DNA of 64,000 nucleotides from Siniperca chuatsi (lineage: Eukaryota; Chordata; Actinopteri; Centrarchiformes; Sinipercidae). The notes below the pieces were generated by a model, which worked only from the letters and a program-made list of their open reading frames with translations, did not search any database and had not been told where the DNA came from. The stretch lies in contig NC_058043.1 of the NCBI RefSeq assembly GCF_020085105.1, forward strand, positions 3,351,167 to 3,415,166, in the 5' to 3' direction. A program made the translations under genes and the position numbers. Below are positions 48,020-64,000 of this stretch, in pieces (within the stretch, counting starts at the first letter, position 1; every line of letters begins with the position of its first letter).

Positions 48020-49815
48020 CACACACACGCGTGTACACACAAAAAGCGCATTCACGCACATCTACAGTTTTATTTCCTGACCTTCTCTAAACGTGTGAAG
48101 GTGCAGGTGGGGCAAAAAAAAAATAAAAAAATAAAAAAATAGATTAGATCAGAATAGATTATAAAAGAATCTATATATCTAAACATGGAAAATTAAGTGG
48201 AAATATTGCTGTTTCTAATCTCATTAACACTATATGAAGATTTCAGTGTGTTTACTGTAGTCTGTCTGGTCCGTTTTGACTCAGACTTTAGTTGTACCCA
48301 GCAGTATGGGGTCTTCTGACAAACACTGTAGTAGACTGCTGTGTTATTTTCTATGCTCAGTTAATCTGTGGTGAGGTTATATGAATATAAAAATCCTGTA
48401 GTCTTAAAGATTTTGGGGACAGATTTCCTGTTAGAGGTGTGCTTAGCCGTGCATTTTGTATCCAACGCAGAGTTTTGTTTCTTTAACTGTGACCGCTCTG
48501 AAGGTCTTTCAGATAAACTAGTAGTGTTCATCTACAGATGTGGTCATTGGGTTTAAGTCTCTTTATTACTTTTCTGCTGTTGCTTTCAATAAAATAAAAT
48601 AAAGTGAACATGAACAAAAAAAGCTCTGGAACGTTTTTCTTTTGAAGAGAAAGCTCTGGTGAGAGCTGTTCTTGTTTCGACAGACAACTTGCTCGTTAAA
48701 TCTCAAAATAAAGAATGAAAATTATGAAATATACTATTAAAATGTACGAGTAATCAACACTTATGGTGAAATCATAATTTCTGTTTTTGCACATGCTTGT
48801 TTATATGATTTTAAAATTGATTTGGATCTGTTACCAAACATGCCATTCCTGTTTTTATATCCATCTTCTTCAACTTTATCTGTATCTGTTGGTTATGATT
48901 AACCTTTGCTTTGCTTTTAAACATGTGTTTAAAAAAAACAAACTATGATTCTTAATTAATGACATGAATGCAAAATATACCTTAGTGATACCGGGGGAAT
49001 TGAATCATATTACACAAAATGTGCATTTGGCATATCTGATACTACATCTTGTATTTAAAAGGAAATGTTGACGTCTGTACCTTGTTGTGGCCTAAATTAC
49101 TCTAACTTATCTTGCAGTTTCTTTCATTATAGTGGAGAAATCAGTACAAATACTGTATGAATTTTTACATAATGGAAGTGCTCAGATGTATGTCTGAAGT
49201 CATTTAACATTATCAGTGGAGTGCTCACAGTGATGGCTGAGCACTGCCCTCTCGTGGTGAACGCATCTCTGTGCACTTCAACACAGGATGAGTGGGGAAA
49301 TGCTACAGTCACTGTGATGTACTTTTAAAAACAATCAAGTTTCCACAACAGCTACAGTAGGCTAATATTCAGGGTAAAATAACTCCAGTAGCAAGTTGCT
49401 GCTCCATCTTTTGACAAATCCAAATCCTGTTTCAGAAGCCTTTCTACCCAACCACATCACAGTCTCAACACTCTTTACAAAGGAATCTCACATGTGGATC
49501 AGATTGGGATTGAATCAACTATCGCTACCAAAATTATTGCCAACAACTAAAACCAGTGATTAGTGTTCGCTGTGTGAGATTTCTTTACATCAGTAATGTT
49601 TGTAAACACATGTCAGGGCTATATTTTCCAAAAAGATCAGAGGAGAAACACACAAAATGCAAATTACGTATGACTACATTTTACCTGCAATGTGCATGGT
49701 CAAAAATACAGATTTGTCTCTTAAAGAGAAAATAAAATAAAACATAGGCTATTAGTAAACTTTTTTCTTTATTGAAAAGAGCCATATATGTAAAAACATA
49801 AGTATATAGGCTTAT
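48020..49815. other. Spacer without recognised genes
   Basis: A/T-rich sequence with (AAAAAAT)-like runs near 48112-48140. I see no convincing exon, RNA gene or recognised repeat in it. Confidence 0.5.
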
Positions 49816-49817
49816 AT

Positions 49818-50230
49818 CAGAATCAGAAATACTTTATTGATCCCCGAAGGGAAACTCTTTGTTACAGCAGCTCGCCTTTACGTCAGTGCACACAGGAGAA
49901 AGTACTAGCAAACAATATAATACAATACACTATAAAAACAGGTCAGAAAATAAATTAAGTACCAGATGGGTATAAGTATAAAATAAAATAAGTGTGAAGT
50001 ACCAAGTGGGTTTACCGGTTGATGATGATAATACAGTATAATAATACAATGTAATAATATAAGTAATAAGTAATAAGTAGTGGTGTATGTACTGTCGAGT
50101 TAAGTGTAGCTTATTGAGATTATTAAGATATTGCACAGCAGTAATGGAGGTATATAATATCAATATCAATAAATAGGAAAAACTAACATAGGAAAACTAA
50201 ATATTGCACGGGAGTAGTACACAGAATATT
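49818..50230 (-). repeat. LINE-tail-like repeat, copy E (longest)
   Basis: ATCAGAATCAGAAATAC, GATCCCCGAAGGGAAACTC, TACGTCAGTGCACACAGG, then AAGTACCAAGTGGGTTTACC, which it shares with copy A. This shows the element extends at least 350 bp inward from its tail. Confidence 0.7.
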
Positions 50231-50279
50231 GCACAATTATTCAAGTATGGCAGAGATGTAATGATCAATGTCCAGTTTA

Positions 50280-50760
50280 GTGACCTAAATATGATGCTAG
50301 CAGCTCTGTGTGCACCGTGGTGCTTTGAGCTGAATGCTAACACAGTTTAGTGTGTTAGCATGCTAACATTTGCTAAGTAGCACTAAACAGTTGAAGATGG
50401 ATATATTATTAGTTTTGCAGGTATTTGGTCACAAACCACTGGACAAATTAAAATTTTGATGGCGCTAGAGGAAAAGGTCAGGGGGTTACAGAGACTACAA
50501 TTCACCCTTAGCGGGACTACAAATGTCTGCGCCAAATATCATGGCAATCGATCCAATAGTTGTCGAGACATTTCACTAAAAAAACACAAATTTGGACGTC
50601 ATCGTGGCGCTAGAGGAAAAGTCAGGGGATATCCTTAAAGTCGGTAGGATTCATCCTCTGGGGACCATGAGCATCCGTAGCCTAAACAATTGGCAATGGC
50701 AATTCATGTAACCTAATATTTGTTGAGATATTTCATTTGGACCAAAATGGTGGACTGAAC
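50280..50760. repeat. Interspersed repeat with TTAGCATGCTAACATT core
   Basis: Reverse-oriented relative of the repeats at 14640-14870 and 24410-24620. It also carries a tandem echo: GGCGCTAGAGGAAAAGGTCA near 50462 and GGCGCTAGAGGAAAAGTCAG near 50605. Confidence 0.5.
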
Positions 50761-51070
50761 GACCGGCATTACCATTCCTACAGTCTTTACTGCTTTCTTA
50801 TTTTGGAACTTAACCAAAAAGTTGGACTATCATTAAGAAAGTCAAGTAAGTAAAATTACGTTTGTTAGTTTTTTGTCCATTTCATTTCGCCTAAAATTAT
50901 AAACAGTCACGGAAAGACGGTTTTCAGTAACCAACGTCTTTGGTAGTAATGTGATGAGAGAGCGGTTGCTTGGTAACGGCTGGCTGGTTGGAAGGAGCAC
51001 GAGAGCACTATCTGGAGAAGGGAGAAGGGGGTTGGGCGAACAGCGCTCGGGACCGACGCTCCCCTCGCCT

Positions 51071-51104
51071 CTGATTGGTCGCTGCCTAGCAGTTTTCGCG
51101 CCAA
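51071..51104 (+). promoter_or_regulatory. rbl1 promoter: CCAAT box and E2F site
   Basis: An inverted CCAAT box (GATTGG, 51073-51078) is followed 15 bp later by TTTTCGCGCCAA at 51093-51104, a strong E2F consensus readable from either strand. They sit about 165-195 bp before the rbl1 ATG in a GC-rich stretch. Mammalian p107 is a known E2F target and p107 represses E2F, so autoregulation is expected. Confidence 0.7.
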
Positions 51105-51267
51105 CGCGCTGCATTGTGGGGATGGTTTGCGGAAGTCAGCCGGTCGTGGGGAAGCTGGTGTTGTTTCGATGCGGATAGGGGGGGGTTTGGTTTGGTGTGG
51201 TGGTGTTTAGGATTTAACTCTGGGTGATTTTAAACTTGGCCGAAACTGTAACCGTAAGTTTGTACGA

Positions 51268-63484
<12,217 letters not shown>

Positions 63485-64000
63485 GTAGACGCCACGCACA
63501 TTTACACATTTACATAACTGAACACAGAATATAAAGATGCTGCACAAGAGCCAATCAGCTCCTTGATTATTTCACTTATTACATGACTGAAACAAGACAT
63601 AGATTTAAGTGTTTTTTTGTTTTCCAAGCTTAAGTAATTTAGAGGTTCCTACCAAAAACAGTGTATAAGCTGAACTGCCAGATAAATGAGAGAGTACAAA
63701 TACAAGCAGAAGTGTTGAATATCTGGATAAGCGCCCTGGTCACTTTTATGTAAAAGTCACAACAGCATTTCTGTATCACGTTGAACACGACACAAGTCTG
63801 AATTCAAGTCTGTGCTGCAGCAGCACAAGGTGAAACAGAGAGAGAGAGAGAGAGAGAAATGCGCGCATTTTACCTCCTCCTAAGATAACTGCAATGAATT
63901 GAATATCTCAATGGTCATCTCATACACAAAGAAAATGAAATCAGTTTAATACACTATGAAACACTGTCAAAGAGTCCTTATTATGATGTTCAGGATCAGT
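63485..64000 (+). other. rbl1 intron 15 (partial)
   Basis: It starts with the donor GTAGAC at 63485 and runs past the window end. It contains an (AG)n run at about 63837-63857. No exon seen. Confidence 0.6.

Overview
The window is vertebrate genomic DNA, almost certainly from a ray-finned (percomorph-like) fish. The genes are intron-rich with GT-AG junctions. Their products read as fish versions of conserved vertebrate proteins. The gaps hold repeats typical of teleosts: abundant (CA/TG)n tracts, short non-autonomous hAT-type elements with 8-bp target duplications, and LINE 3' tails built on a GATCAATAAAG module. No prokaryotic feature is present.

Layout. At the left edge the first three coding exons of a cullin-associated NEDD8-dissociated protein (cand2-like) run leftwards. 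Head-to-head with it, about 0.7 kb away, is a complete sec13 (9 exons, 320 aa). About 6 kb of repeat-rich spacer follows. Next come two tandem, same-strand DNase I-family genes of the dnase1l4 type (261 and 329 aa). Both lack a signal peptide and keep every catalytic residue; only the second has a long basic tail ending in a nuclear-localisation-like motif. After a LINE remnant and a (GAA)n tract there is a single-coding-exon TRIM E3 ligase (RING, B-box, coiled coil, PRY-SPRY; 474 aa). Then comes a complete type II keratin gene (krt8-like, 447 aa, 10 coding exons), a repeat-rich 4.5-kb spacer, and the 5' two thirds of rbl1 (p107 pocket protein). The first 15 coding exons (723 codons) of rbl1 are visible and the gene runs off the right edge.

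The genes do not form a pathway. Sec13 serves COPII, the nuclear pore and GATOR2; cand2 is a cullin-ligase exchange factor; the TRIM is probably a ubiquitin ligase; keratin is structural; p107 represses E2F targets. The only true local family is the DNase pair, a tandem duplication that carried promoter and 5' UTR with it.

Most notable points: an extra intron in the keratin gene that splits the normally 221-nt exon into 144 + 77 nt and uses a GC-AG boundary; (TG)n tracts at acceptors and (CA)n tracts at donors of several exons in two or more genes; divergent C-terminal tails in the DNase pair; an E2F-type site and CCAAT box in the rbl1 promoter; a roughly 0.7-kb foldback element in cand2 intron 2; and nested hAT-type elements. 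All exon limits were read by hand from splice consensus and protein homology remembered from the families; no search was run.
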